A stretch of DNA of 64,000 nt, taken from NCBI GenBank assembly GCA_016840085.1, contig JAEOTA010000054.1, positions 1 through 64,000 on the forward strand. Reading direction: 5' to 3'. The stretch comes from Promethearchaeota archaeon (GTDB lineage: Archaea; Asgardarchaeota; Lokiarchaeia; Sigyniarchaeales; SOKP01). The notes under the pieces are model-generated. The model saw only the letters and a program-made list of their open reading frames with translations. It was not told where the DNA came from and ran no database searches. This document shows, in pieces, positions 16,504 to 24,369 of the stretch. Position 1 is the first letter of the stretch. Every line of letters starts with the position of its first letter. The position numbers were made by a program, and so were the translations under genes.

Positions 16504-18414
16504 ATGTATGTGCAGAAACAGCCAACTCGTCAAATTCCCGGTTTTATATCTTACTTGGAGTTGTTTTCATCGAAACGTTTAGCATATTCTCTATTTTTTG
16601 GAATACCTTTTGCCTTTGGTTTATTATCACTTACATTCAATACTATATTTACTGGAACTTTTGATTTACTACATTTTATCCGATATTTTATATTCTTTTT
16701 ATTACTCTCTGTATCTGGCACTTTGTTTTCTATTTTTTTTTATTCTAAAAAATGTCCAATTTTACGACTACCACCAAAAGGATGGGCTCTACAAATAAAT
16801 GTCTTTTTTTGTGCGATTATGGGTTTTACATTTATTTTTGGTAAAATATTAGCAATAATCCTGAATAATCCGACATTTCAAGAAGTTTTTTTTATATTAG
16901 GCGCTATTCTCTCTTATATTGTAGCATTTGTAGTCTATTTTTCGTTTACCACCGTCGGTAGACCTGGCTACTTAATACTGGCTCTTGTTCAACCAGTAGT
17001 AGCTATTATTCTCTATAGTGTGTATAAGTATTGGTGGGATTATTCATTGGCTAATGTAATTGCTTATTCATTCTTTTTTTTAATTAAAGCAATGATTTTT
17101 TTGGTAATTTGTGCGCTTCTATTTGCTATTCCTTATAGAAAAGGGTTATTTCAAGTTAGTAATGTATATAAAGAAGCAACTGGAATGGGGGGATATCCCT
17201 TTATTAGAGCTTTTATCCTTTCAATGATGACAGATGGTAATGATGAATTAATTGAAGATTATTTCGATAAAGTGGGAATTAAATCAAAAATAAGAATTCA
17301 ATATTTATTTGTTCGTAGTTTAGAATCAAATAAGATTAAAGGATTATTTATCGTCCCACATACTCACTTTGGTCCTTTTAAAACTTGTGGTTCATCAGAT
17401 TTGCCTGAGCATATTTATAAATCATTTAACTATATTCCAGGAACTACAGTCTATCACACAACAAATGACCATACTCAGAATTTAACAACTCAAAGTTATG
17501 TTGAACAAATTATTGAGAGAATTAAAAATGATATTAATGAAGTACAAAATATTGATAATACAAATTGGATTAAAGAAATAACAGATTTCAATCGAAAAAT
17601 TTCAAATTCTGCTAAATTAATAGGTATGGAGGTTGCAAATGTCCCAATTGTGTTTATAACGAGACATCCACTCCCTTCTGATGATATTGAAGCAAGTATT
17701 GGAGAAGAAATTAGAGAAATAGCTATTGCTAATGATCATAAGGATATAGTTATCATAGATTCTCATAATGCTATAATTGGAGATGAAATCTTGATAAAAA
17801 AAAATTCAATTGAAGCTCAAGATTTAATTGATGTCTCAAAAAAGTACATTACAAGTAAGAAAGTTCATAATAGTCAAAAAGCTCAGATGCTATATGGGGT
17901 AGCAAAAGATCCAATAGAAGAATACACAGAAAAAGATGGCATCGGCATTGGCGGGATTGTCGTTCATTTATTTAAAAATATTAATACTGACCAAAAAACA
18001 GCGTTAATACATTTTGATAGTAATAATGCGTTTGTAGATATCCGGTCCAATATTCTAAATATGTTACAAAATAGAGGCATAGAACGAGGGGAAATTACCA
18101 CATCTGATTCTCATACTGTTGCCAGACAATTCTCTAATAGAGGTTACTCCCCACTAGGTCAAAGAATTACCGTTGACTTCATTCTAAAAAAAATAGATTC
18201 TTTACTCCAAGAAGCAGAAAGTGATTTAGAACCAGTTGAATTTTATTACAGTGATTCAAAAGTAGATGATATTAAGATCTGGGGAGACCCAAATTATTTT
18301 AATGCCATTATGGACACTCTAAGGGAATGCATTAAAGTCTCTCAAAGCCTTTTAACATTTAGCTTAATACTTCCTACTTTTTTATCATTTGTATTATTAT
18401 TTTTTTTAATATAA
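16504..18414 (+). CDS. DUF2070 archaeal membrane protein
   Basis: 636 residues: about seven N-terminal membrane helices (1 to ~220), a large soluble domain (~230-600) and one C-terminal helix. The soluble part carries the family motif HTHFGPFKTCGSSDLPEH, the His/Gly/Ser-rich segment that suggests a metal- or phosphate-type hydrolase site, and later DSHNA and SDSHT segments that supply further acidic/His residues. DUF2070 is nearly restricted to archaea and has no proven role. Start ATG at 16504 is the first in frame. Immediately after its stop lies a decayed duplicate of its own C-terminus. Confidence 0.8.
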   Translation: MYVQKQPTRQIPGFISYLELFSSKRLAYSLFFGIPFAFGLLSLTFNTIFTGTFDLLHFIRYFIFFLLLSVSGTLFSIFFYSKKCPILRLPPKGWALQINVFFCAIMGFTFIFGKILAIILNNPTFQEVFFILGAILSYIVAFVVYFSFTTVGRPGYLILALVQPVVAIILYSVYKYWWDYSLANVIAYSFFFLIKAMIFLVICALLFAIPYRKGLFQVSNVYKEATGMGGYPFIRAFILSMMTDGNDELIEDYFDKVGIKSKIRIQYLFVRSLESNKIKGLFIVPHTHFGPFKTCGSSDLPEHIYKSFNYIPGTTVYHTTNDHTQNLTTQSYVEQIIERIKNDINEVQNIDNTNWIKEITDFNRKISNSAKLIGMEVANVPIVFITRHPLPSDDIEASIGEEIREIAIANDHKDIVIIDSHNAIIGDEILIKKNSIEAQDLIDVSKKYITSKKVHNSQKAQMLYGVAKDPIEEYTEKDGIGIGGIVVHLFKNINTDQKTALIHFDSNNAFVDIRSNILNMLQNRGIERGEITTSDSHTVARQFSNRGYSPLGQRITVDFILKKIDSLLQEAESDLEPVEFYYSDSKVDDIKIWGDPNYFNAIMDTLRECIKVSQSLLTFSLILPTFLSFVLLFFLI

Positions 18415-18643
18415 TAATTTAAACCATTCTCTGGAAGATGTTAAATTTTGGGGAGATCCATCGTATTTTAATGCAATATTAGATACATTGAAAGAATGCA
18501 TTAAGGTATCTCAAAGTTTATTATCAATCAGTTTAATAGCTCCAACATTCTTCTCATTAATTCTTTTGATATTTTTGTATACAATCTGGGTGATCTTGGG
18601 CTTTTTTAATATATTTTTAAAAAAAATTTTAAAATTTATATAA
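18410..18643 (+). pseudogene. Decayed duplicate of the DUF2070 C-terminus
   Basis: In the frame shifted relative to the upstream gene, 77 codons read LEDVKFWGDPSYFNAI, LDTLKECIKVSQSLLSIS and a hydrophobic tail. The upstream gene ends VDDIKIWGDPNYFNAI and MDTLRECIKVSQSLLTFS, so this is clearly a paralogous 3' end. No start codon or N-terminal part is present. It is the relic of a second, tandem DUF2070 gene; the parental copies had diverged before the loss. Confidence 0.85.
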
Positions 18644-18695
18644 TTCCGTCTCTTAATGTTTACTAATATAAACAAATAAAAAAAGTGTTTAAGAT

Positions 18696-19421
18696 ATGTC
18701 ATTGGAACCCTTAGATATTATTAACGGTGTTTTTTCTATAATTTTTGTGGCAATCTCCATAATGGTAGGTCTCATAATCTTATCAAGATATTTTAGATAC
18801 AGAGAGAGAGCTTATTTCTATGTTGGAAGTACATGGATGTTTTTGTCAAGTAGTTGGTGGCCATCATGCGTGTCTTTTTTAGTTGCGTTAAATAATGGTG
18901 TTGGAATCACTGAAGAGCTCTATTTTTTAATTGGAAATGTTTTTGTTCCTCTTGCAGTTGTTCTTTGGTTATTAGCATTTACTGAATTTCTCTATACTGA
19001 AAAACGCAAACAAATCCTAATGATTGTTGGAATTTATGGATTGTTGTTTGAAATTCTATTCTTCATATTTCTCTTTGTTAACCCAAATATAATAGGAGTT
19101 TTGAATCCTCCCGTTGATGTGAATTATAGATATTTCGTAATGTTTTTCCTGTTATCTTTTCTTGCCATTGTAGTAGTTACTGGTATTCTATTTGCTCGTT
19201 TATCTTTACAATCTGATGATCTTGAAGTTAAATTAAAAGGGAAATTACTGATAGTTGCTTATATTACTTTCACTGTGGGAGCATTATTAGACTCCTCAAT
19301 TCCTTTAAATGCTATTATTATAATTTTTACTAGATTAATATTAATAGCAAGTGCAATTTTTTGGTATGGGGGCTTTATACTTCCAAAATGGATGAGAAAA
19401 CTCTTCTTAAAAAAGAAATAG
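18696..19421 (+). CDS. Seven-helix membrane protein upstream of a small GTPase
   Basis: 241 residues with seven hydrophobic helices (about 12-31, 38-60, 73-97, 104-124, 143-168, 180-200, 205-226), short loops and a basic C-terminus (KWMRKLFLKKK), so the tail is probably cytoplasmic. A conserved-looking WxxxSSSWWPS stretch lies after helix 2. I do not recognise the family; seven-helix sensor domains of this size are common in archaea and bacteria, and resemblance to GPCRs is topological only. The GTPase gene starts 195 bases downstream on the same strand with its own possible promoter. Confidence 0.6.
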   Translation: MSLEPLDIINGVFSIIFVAISIMVGLIILSRYFRYRERAYFYVGSTWMFLSSSWWPSCVSFLVALNNGVGITEELYFLIGNVFVPLAVVLWLLAFTEFLYTEKRKQILMIVGIYGLLFEILFFIFLFVNPNIIGVLNPPVDVNYRYFVMFFLLSFLAIVVVTGILFARLSLQSDDLEVKLKGKLLIVAYITFTVGALLDSSIPLNAIIIIFTRLILIASAIFWYGGFILPKWMRKLFLKKK

Positions 19422-19481
19422 ATTATTTTTAATTTTTTTTTATTAAATAATTGAATGACTCAGATTTGAAATTCCGTTCTA

Positions 19482-19497
19482 TAAATATATATATTTA
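19482..19497 (+). promoter_or_regulatory. Candidate TATA element for the GTPase-longin operon
   Basis: TAAATATATATATTTA in the 195-base gap before the GTPase gene, about 120 bases upstream of the start codon. It is a plausible archaeal TATA box in an AT-rich background, so specificity is low. Confidence 0.3.
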
Positions 19498-19616
19498 CAA
19501 ATAGTAAAAGAGTCGATAAGTAGTATTAGCCAGAATAATATTTAGATATTATCCAGATTCATATTCTCTATTTATTCATTTTTTCTTAATAGGTCATTAA
19601 AGAAGTCATAATTAAT

Positions 19617-20138
19617 ATGTTAAGTTCTGAATTAGATAAGCTAGTGAAGGTTTCTTTAGTTGGCTTTCCGGCTACTGGTAAAACAACCATGGCGAAACTT
19701 TTATCAAAAAATGCAATAGATCGATTTTATATACCAACACATGGATTAGATTTAAAAACTATAAAATTTGATGACTATTTTCTAAGAGTTTGGGATTTAG
19801 GAGGTCAAAAATCGTATCTTAAGACTTATTCTAAAGATTACTTATTAGGTTCAGATTTAATTTTTGTAGTTACAGATTCAACACCACGAAATGTGTTAAA
19901 TTCAAGGGAACTCATAAACTATGCCTGTCATTTTGTAGGTGAAGAATGTCCAATTATTGCTATCGCCAATAAGCAAGATTTAAATGATGGACGTATGGAT
20001 GCAAAACGAGTTGAAGATCTTTTACATGTTAACACGTACGGGCTTACTGCAATCGATCCGGCAGAACGTTTGAAATTGCTTAACATAATTAAAAAAGAAT
20101 TAGAACATATAGCAATTAGGAGGGGATTAATAGAATGA
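19617..20138 (+). CDS. Small Arf/Ras-superfamily GTPase
   Basis: 173 residues with every GTPase motif: P-loop GFPATGKT (16-23), switch-I region PTHGLDL with a candidate Thr41, WDLGGQ (59-64), NKQD (118-121) and a G5-like TAID. WDLGGQ and PTxG are typical of Arf/Sar-like rather than Ras-like members. There is no N-terminal glycine for myristoylation and no C-terminal cysteine for prenylation. It should bind and hydrolyse GTP as a molecular switch. The downstream longin-wHTH gene overlaps it by four bases (ATGA), so the two products are almost certainly made together and probably interact. Confidence 0.92.
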   Translation: MLSSELDKLVKVSLVGFPATGKTTMAKLLSKNAIDRFYIPTHGLDLKTIKFDDYFLRVWDLGGQKSYLKTYSKDYLLGSDLIFVVTDSTPRNVLNSRELINYACHFVGEECPIIAIANKQDLNDGRMDAKRVEDLLHVNTYGLTAIDPAERLKLLNIIKKELEHIAIRRGLIE

Positions 20139-20692
20139 ATTTTAGTGAGAATGAATTATTTGGAGCCGCTTTAATCGGATTTGATATGATAGATGGTCCA
20201 TTTCTCAAATGGAAAAAAGAATATAATAATACTAAAGTCGGTGTAAATTTAGATGATTTCGCTATGAATTTTTATCTGGCATTTCGAGGGGGTAACCAAG
20301 GTTCTAAAAAACCACGAGCAATTTTATATGATAAATTCTATATTGTGGCATTTCCACAAGATTTAGAACTATGTTGTCTTTTTATGAAACCTCATGATAT
20401 CGATGATAATATTAAGCAGTTAAATAAAATTGCGTCAAGAATTATCACAGAAATGGATAATGAGGAATTAGAAGATTCAAAATCTGAGGATTCCGATGTG
20501 GATACTGTGGAAGAAATTATGCGATTGATTCCGAATTTACTAAGTGAAACTAAGATGACTACTCCAGAATTAAGGCGATATTTTAAATTAAGTAATTCTC
20601 AAATTTGGAAAATTATGTCAGAATTGGAAAATTCACAAAAAATCAAGAGAGCAGGAAAAAAAGGTCGATCTGTATCTTGGATTGCCTGTTAA
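20135..20692 (+). CDS. Longin-like domain fused to a C-terminal winged helix
   Basis: 185 residues. The first ~110 have the longin/roadblock-like alternation (LFGAALIGFDMIDGPFLKW, then ILYDKFYIVAFPQDLELCCLF and a long amphipathic helix IKQLNKIASRIITEM). After an acidic linker (EELEDSKSEDSDVD) the C-terminal ~65 residues form a winged helix (MTTPELRRYFKLSNSQIWKIM, SQKIKRAGKKGRSVSW). Longin and roadblock proteins are regulators or partners of small GTPases in eukaryotes and of MglA in bacteria. A winged helix could bind DNA or protein. The ATGA overlap with the GTPase gene argues for a complex. Confidence 0.72.
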   Translation: MNFSENELFGAALIGFDMIDGPFLKWKKEYNNTKVGVNLDDFAMNFYLAFRGGNQGSKKPRAILYDKFYIVAFPQDLELCCLFMKPHDIDDNIKQLNKIASRIITEMDNEELEDSKSEDSDVDTVEEIMRLIPNLLSETKMTTPELRRYFKLSNSQIWKIMSELENSQKIKRAGKKGRSVSWIAC

Positions 20693-20713
20693 AATAAATT
20701 TTTATATCTTTTT

Positions 20714-21523
20714 TTATCTTGTTCTATGAACCCAATTTTTTAATTTTGTATAGTATCTTGAAAACATAATATAGCAGATATCAGGTAAATCTTTTTCAAG
20801 ATTATTAACTGTAATATATCGGAGAATATGGTTAATTAAGAAGATCCCAATTAATTCTATATGATAACTACTTATATTCTTACTTAGATTCTCACCTGAG
20901 AATTTAATATCTAAACCTGTATCTTTATTCCAAACAGTTTCTATAAAAATCTTAGGAAATATCTCTTTTTTTATTCTCCATCCTTCAGTAAGTTTCCACA
21001 CTTTAACTCCAAGAAATACCTCAAGCTTTTCTTTATCCCCATCTTTTAACAATTCGAAAGGTTTAGTTCTCTGTAATAAGACTTTTTTCATTAAATCAGA
21101 TTTAGAATCATAACTCTGTTCAAATAGTTCTTGACTTTTCAATTTTCTTTCTATTAAATCCATTACTATATCGATATACGTTGCACTATCTTCTCCTGGA
21201 ACCCAAGTGGCTCTTTCTCCTGAAAAATAAAATTTAAATTCAGCTTCAATATCATCTCCAAATTCATCACCAAAATAAGAATAAGCCATATGTATATTAA
21301 TTTCAGGAAACATTTCAATAGTTATTGTCCAATCTTCACTGAAACCAATGTTTTCAATTTTTCCTCCAAGATTTTCTTCTATAATTTGTTTTAATTGTTT
21401 TATATCGATTCCAGTAAATAAAGGATACTTAGCATTACTAATATCTTCAAGCTCTTTTTCATGCGGCCCTCTTACACCAGTGGCATCAATCTGCCCTACT
21501 GTCCATAATTTTCTTTTTGACAT
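20714..21523 (-). CDS. Unknown protein with internal duplication
   Basis: 269 residues made of two related halves. Half 1 contains LGGKIENIGFSEDWTI, EMFPEINI and EFKFYFSGE; half 2 contains LGVKVWKLTEGWRI, EIFPKIFI and LDIKFSGE. Each half appears to be a small alpha/beta domain followed by a helix. The N-terminus (KRKLWTVGQIDATGVRGPHE) is separate. There are no catalytic-looking motifs. The stop lies 11 bases from the methyltransferase gene upstream on the same strand, so the two may share a transcript. I do not recognise the family. Confidence 0.6.
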   Translation of the reverse strand: MSKRKLWTVGQIDATGVRGPHEKELEDISNAKYPLFTGIDIKQLKQIIEENLGGKIENIGFSEDWTITIEMFPEINIHMAYSYFGDEFGDDIEAEFKFYFSGERATWVPGEDSATYIDIVMDLIERKLKSQELFEQSYDSKSDLMKKVLLQRTKPFELLKDGDKEKLEVFLGVKVWKLTEGWRIKKEIFPKIFIETVWNKDTGLDIKFSGENLSKNISSYHIELIGIFLINHILRYITVNNLEKDLPDICYIMFSRYYTKLKNWVHRTR

Positions 21524-21534
21524 AATGAGAGTAA

Positions 21535-22839
21535 TTATCCCTTTTTTTTGAATTTTCCTATGAAAAACCCTTGCGTTTGATGTACTGATGGAAATAATCT
21601 TCCTGTTCCAGTTAGAATAGAATTATTAACTTTATAACTTGGAGAAACCCATGTGGGTAAGTCTAAAGGTTCTAAATCATCTAAAAAATCTAGAATTCTA
21701 TATTCTCCTTCTTCAGGATATAAACTGCAAGTAGAATAGACAAAAATACCATTTGGTTTTAACAGCTTTATAGCGCTTTCAATTAATTTTCTCTGTAAAG
21801 TAATGTTTTGGTAAAGAAAATCCTCATTTTGACGCCATTTTATCTCCGGATTAGATAAAAATGACCCACTTCCAGTACAAGGGGCATCTAATAAGATTCG
21901 ATCGAAATAATTCTCAAATCTGAGTGGAAAGTCAATGCTATCTTCATTTAGAATATTTATATTTGGGATTTTCAAGTCTAATAATAGGTTTCTCATTGTT
22001 TTAGTTCTTTCAGTATGAAAATCTCCTGCTATAATACATGATTTATTATTTGTTAGATACGCTATTAAGCTGGTCTTAATTCCAGGTGCTGCACAAAAAT
22101 CACAGATTTTCTCATTCATTTTTGGTTCTAAAGAAGTTACAATTAGTGCAGAACCTTTATCCAATATGATTAAATCTCCAGATTGATATGATTCTGATCT
22201 TAAAATCTCGCTTTTATATTTTATTGTTATGTGAAAAAGATTTGTTATATCTTTATCTTCATGAAAAATCGCTTTCTCTTTAAATGCATTTTCTATATTT
22301 TTTTTTACAAACACTGTGAATGTTGTTTTTTTTGAAAAATCATTCATACTATGTATGTTTTCTTTTAAAAAGTCAAATGATACAATATTAGAGAGACGTT
22401 GGACAACAAAACTCGGTATGGCTTCTTCAATACTTAATTTTTCTTGGGGACTTTTACCCCTTAATGCCTTATCCCATGAAAAAGATCGTAGTTTGTTTAG
22501 AAAGATTGAGAAAATTTCTTTATCTGAATTTATATATGGTTCTATTTCTTTCAATACTGATTTATTTGGTGCGTCTTCCCAAACTGTGCGGTAAGTCGAA
22601 TAAAGATATTTCTCAATCTCAATCATATCGAAAGAATCAGAATTTTCTATAGATCTAAATGTCTTTTTTATTAAAAAATTTAACTTGCTCCAAAATCGAA
22701 TAATTTCATGGTAATAGTGAAATATTATAGGATCTATTCTATCTAATTCTGTGAGTTTAATTACTTCACCCTTCAAGAATCTATTTAGAAGATTCAGAAT
22801 TCTTTGAGTTTTTTTAGCATTAATCAATTCTTTTTCCAT
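21535..22839 (-). CDS. RsmB/NSUN-family RNA (cytosine-5) methyltransferase
   Basis: 434 residues with a helical NusB-like N-terminal region and a C-terminal SAM-dependent methyltransferase domain. Motif I-like CDFCAAPGIKTS, motif IV DAPCTGSG and motif VI YSTCSLYPEEGE are all present; the two cysteines in the last two motifs are the release and catalytic cysteines of m5C enzymes. The Lys/Arg block RRKLIESA-like LQRKLIESAIKLLKPNG is also typical. The target is rRNA or tRNA cytosine; archaeal homologues mostly modify tRNA, but the NusB-like extension recalls RsmB. The 3' end nearly abuts the duplicated unknown gene. Confidence 0.88.
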   Translation of the reverse strand: MEKELINAKKTQRILNLLNRFLKGEVIKLTELDRIDPIIFHYYHEIIRFWSKLNFLIKKTFRSIENSDSFDMIEIEKYLYSTYRTVWEDAPNKSVLKEIEPYINSDKEIFSIFLNKLRSFSWDKALRGKSPQEKLSIEEAIPSFVVQRLSNIVSFDFLKENIHSMNDFSKKTTFTVFVKKNIENAFKEKAIFHEDKDITNLFHITIKYKSEILRSESYQSGDLIILDKGSALIVTSLEPKMNEKICDFCAAPGIKTSLIAYLTNNKSCIIAGDFHTERTKTMRNLLLDLKIPNINILNEDSIDFPLRFENYFDRILLDAPCTGSGSFLSNPEIKWRQNEDFLYQNITLQRKLIESAIKLLKPNGIFVYSTCSLYPEEGEYRILDFLDDLEPLDLPTWVSPSYKVNNSILTGTGRLFPSVHQTQGFFIGKFKKKG

Positions 22840-22954
22840 TATATTTTATTATTCCACCAAGTAATAAAAATTGGTCTCTTTAAGTGTTAAATACAGATTT
22901 AGTTCTAATTCAACTAAATCAATTTAAATTTAAATTAAAAAAAAGGTATATAGT

Positions 22955-24289
22955 ATGAATAAACCAGACTTAATGAAACCAGCTTCAGCTCCAGAGGATT
23001 ATAAAGCTATAAAAATATATTCACTTCATAGAATTTTTCTTGCTCTCCATCTTTTCTCATATGGAGCAGTAATGGCTCTTTTAATTTTAATGTGGTCGTT
23101 AACAGCAATTAATACTTTCTTTTGGCCTATATTCCCAATCTTAGGCTGGGGAATAGCTGTTGGCATACATCTAATTGCCTACTTAATGTATTTTGATAAG
23201 GTATCATATTTTACGAAGATAAAACGTCAATCTACATTTGGGATATTATTTATTTTTCATGCGTTTATCTTTGTTATGACAAATCTTATCATAATCTCTG
23301 GAAACTTCCTAATCCCAGATAACATTTACTTCTACTGGCCTTTAAGTATATGGGGCATTGGTATGGCCTATCACACACTTGGATTTTTCACCTGGGAAAA
23401 AGTGATGGAGTTTGAAAAGAACAAGATGAAAAGAAAGCATCCTGACTACGAAGAGAAAAAGATTAAAATATTGACTAAATCAAAAGTCGTTAATTTCTGG
23501 ATTTTTCTAGCACATATTACATATTTCATAGTTCTTACAATCCTGATTTATACTGTTATCCCAGACCTTCTTGACACTACAATTGAAAACTTAAATGCTA
23601 TTGATAATACAATTACTTGGAGTACCTTATTAGGCCACCATATATTTAGCTATTTACTTTATTTCTATAATGAATCCATTAAACCAGTATTAAAAGGACT
23701 AATTATCCATATTACACTATATATAGCATCCAATATTCTGATAATCTACCAATGGTTTAAATCTGATTTAACTTATTTCTGGCCAATATATTCTTTAGTC
23801 TTATGGGGTGCTATTATTGGTATCCATGTATTTTTATCCATGAGATATGATTATATGATAAAAGATGCTTTAACTAAGATTGAGAAATATTATGAAGGTG
23901 CAGATAAATATAAGTTACATTCCGAAGCACGAGTGCTTCTTATCTGTCAGTATTCTTTCATTTCTCATTTACTTGTTTATGCAACAGGAATAATTCTAAT
24001 AGCTATTCAGATGGTTATTATAGGTATGGACTTAGGAGATATTATTCATCCGATAATGGGATGGATGATTGGTGTTGCTATTCATGGAGCCCTGTATTTA
24101 ATCATTCTTTTAAATATAAGGGGATTTTGGAAATGGACTTTTACATTCCATTTTGCAGCATACATTTCAACAAGTATTTACCTCATAATTCTTAATGTTA
24201 TAACTGGAGGAATCTTATGGAGCGCAATAGCGATAACAGGATGGGGAATTGGTATAGGAATTCATGCCATTTTAGCTTTTGTTCGCTAA
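22955..24289 (+). CDS. Membrane protein of six 2TM-type repeats
   Basis: 444 residues containing about 12 hydrophobic helices that fall into six two-helix units. The clearest share [FW]xxHxxxY near the first helix and W.(IPL)xGWGIAVGIH at the end of the second: FPILGWGIAVGIHLI, SIWGIGMAYHTLG, SLVLWGAIIGIHVF, IMGWMIGVAIHGAL and ITGWGIGIGIHAIL; unit 3 is degenerate. The conserved paired histidines in the membrane could bind metal or haem, which is speculation. Single 2TM domains occur as tails of bacterial and archaeal proteins, but six in a row is unusual. Charged loops (EKNKMKRKHPDYEEKK) sit between units 2 and 3. It is a monocistronic gene. Confidence 0.72.
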   Translation: MNKPDLMKPASAPEDYKAIKIYSLHRIFLALHLFSYGAVMALLILMWSLTAINTFFWPIFPILGWGIAVGIHLIAYLMYFDKVSYFTKIKRQSTFGILFIFHAFIFVMTNLIIISGNFLIPDNIYFYWPLSIWGIGMAYHTLGFFTWEKVMEFEKNKMKRKHPDYEEKKIKILTKSKVVNFWIFLAHITYFIVLTILIYTVIPDLLDTTIENLNAIDNTITWSTLLGHHIFSYLLYFYNESIKPVLKGLIIHITLYIASNILIIYQWFKSDLTYFWPIYSLVLWGAIIGIHVFLSMRYDYMIKDALTKIEKYYEGADKYKLHSEARVLLICQYSFISHLLVYATGIILIAIQMVIIGMDLGDIIHPIMGWMIGVAIHGALYLIILLNIRGFWKWTFTFHFAAYISTSIYLIILNVITGGILWSAIAITGWGIGIGIHAILAFVR

Positions 24290-24369
24290 AATTCCCAAAT
24301 TTTTTTTATAATTTTTCAAATTTCAAGGAAAAAATAATAAAAAATAAGAAAAATTTTTTTTTTAAATAT

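Noticed and set aside
18511..18702. Minus-strand frame of 63 codons
   Set aside because: It is opposite the DUF2070 tail remnant, which has clear homology on the plus strand; this frame is Lys/Asn/Ile-rich filler.
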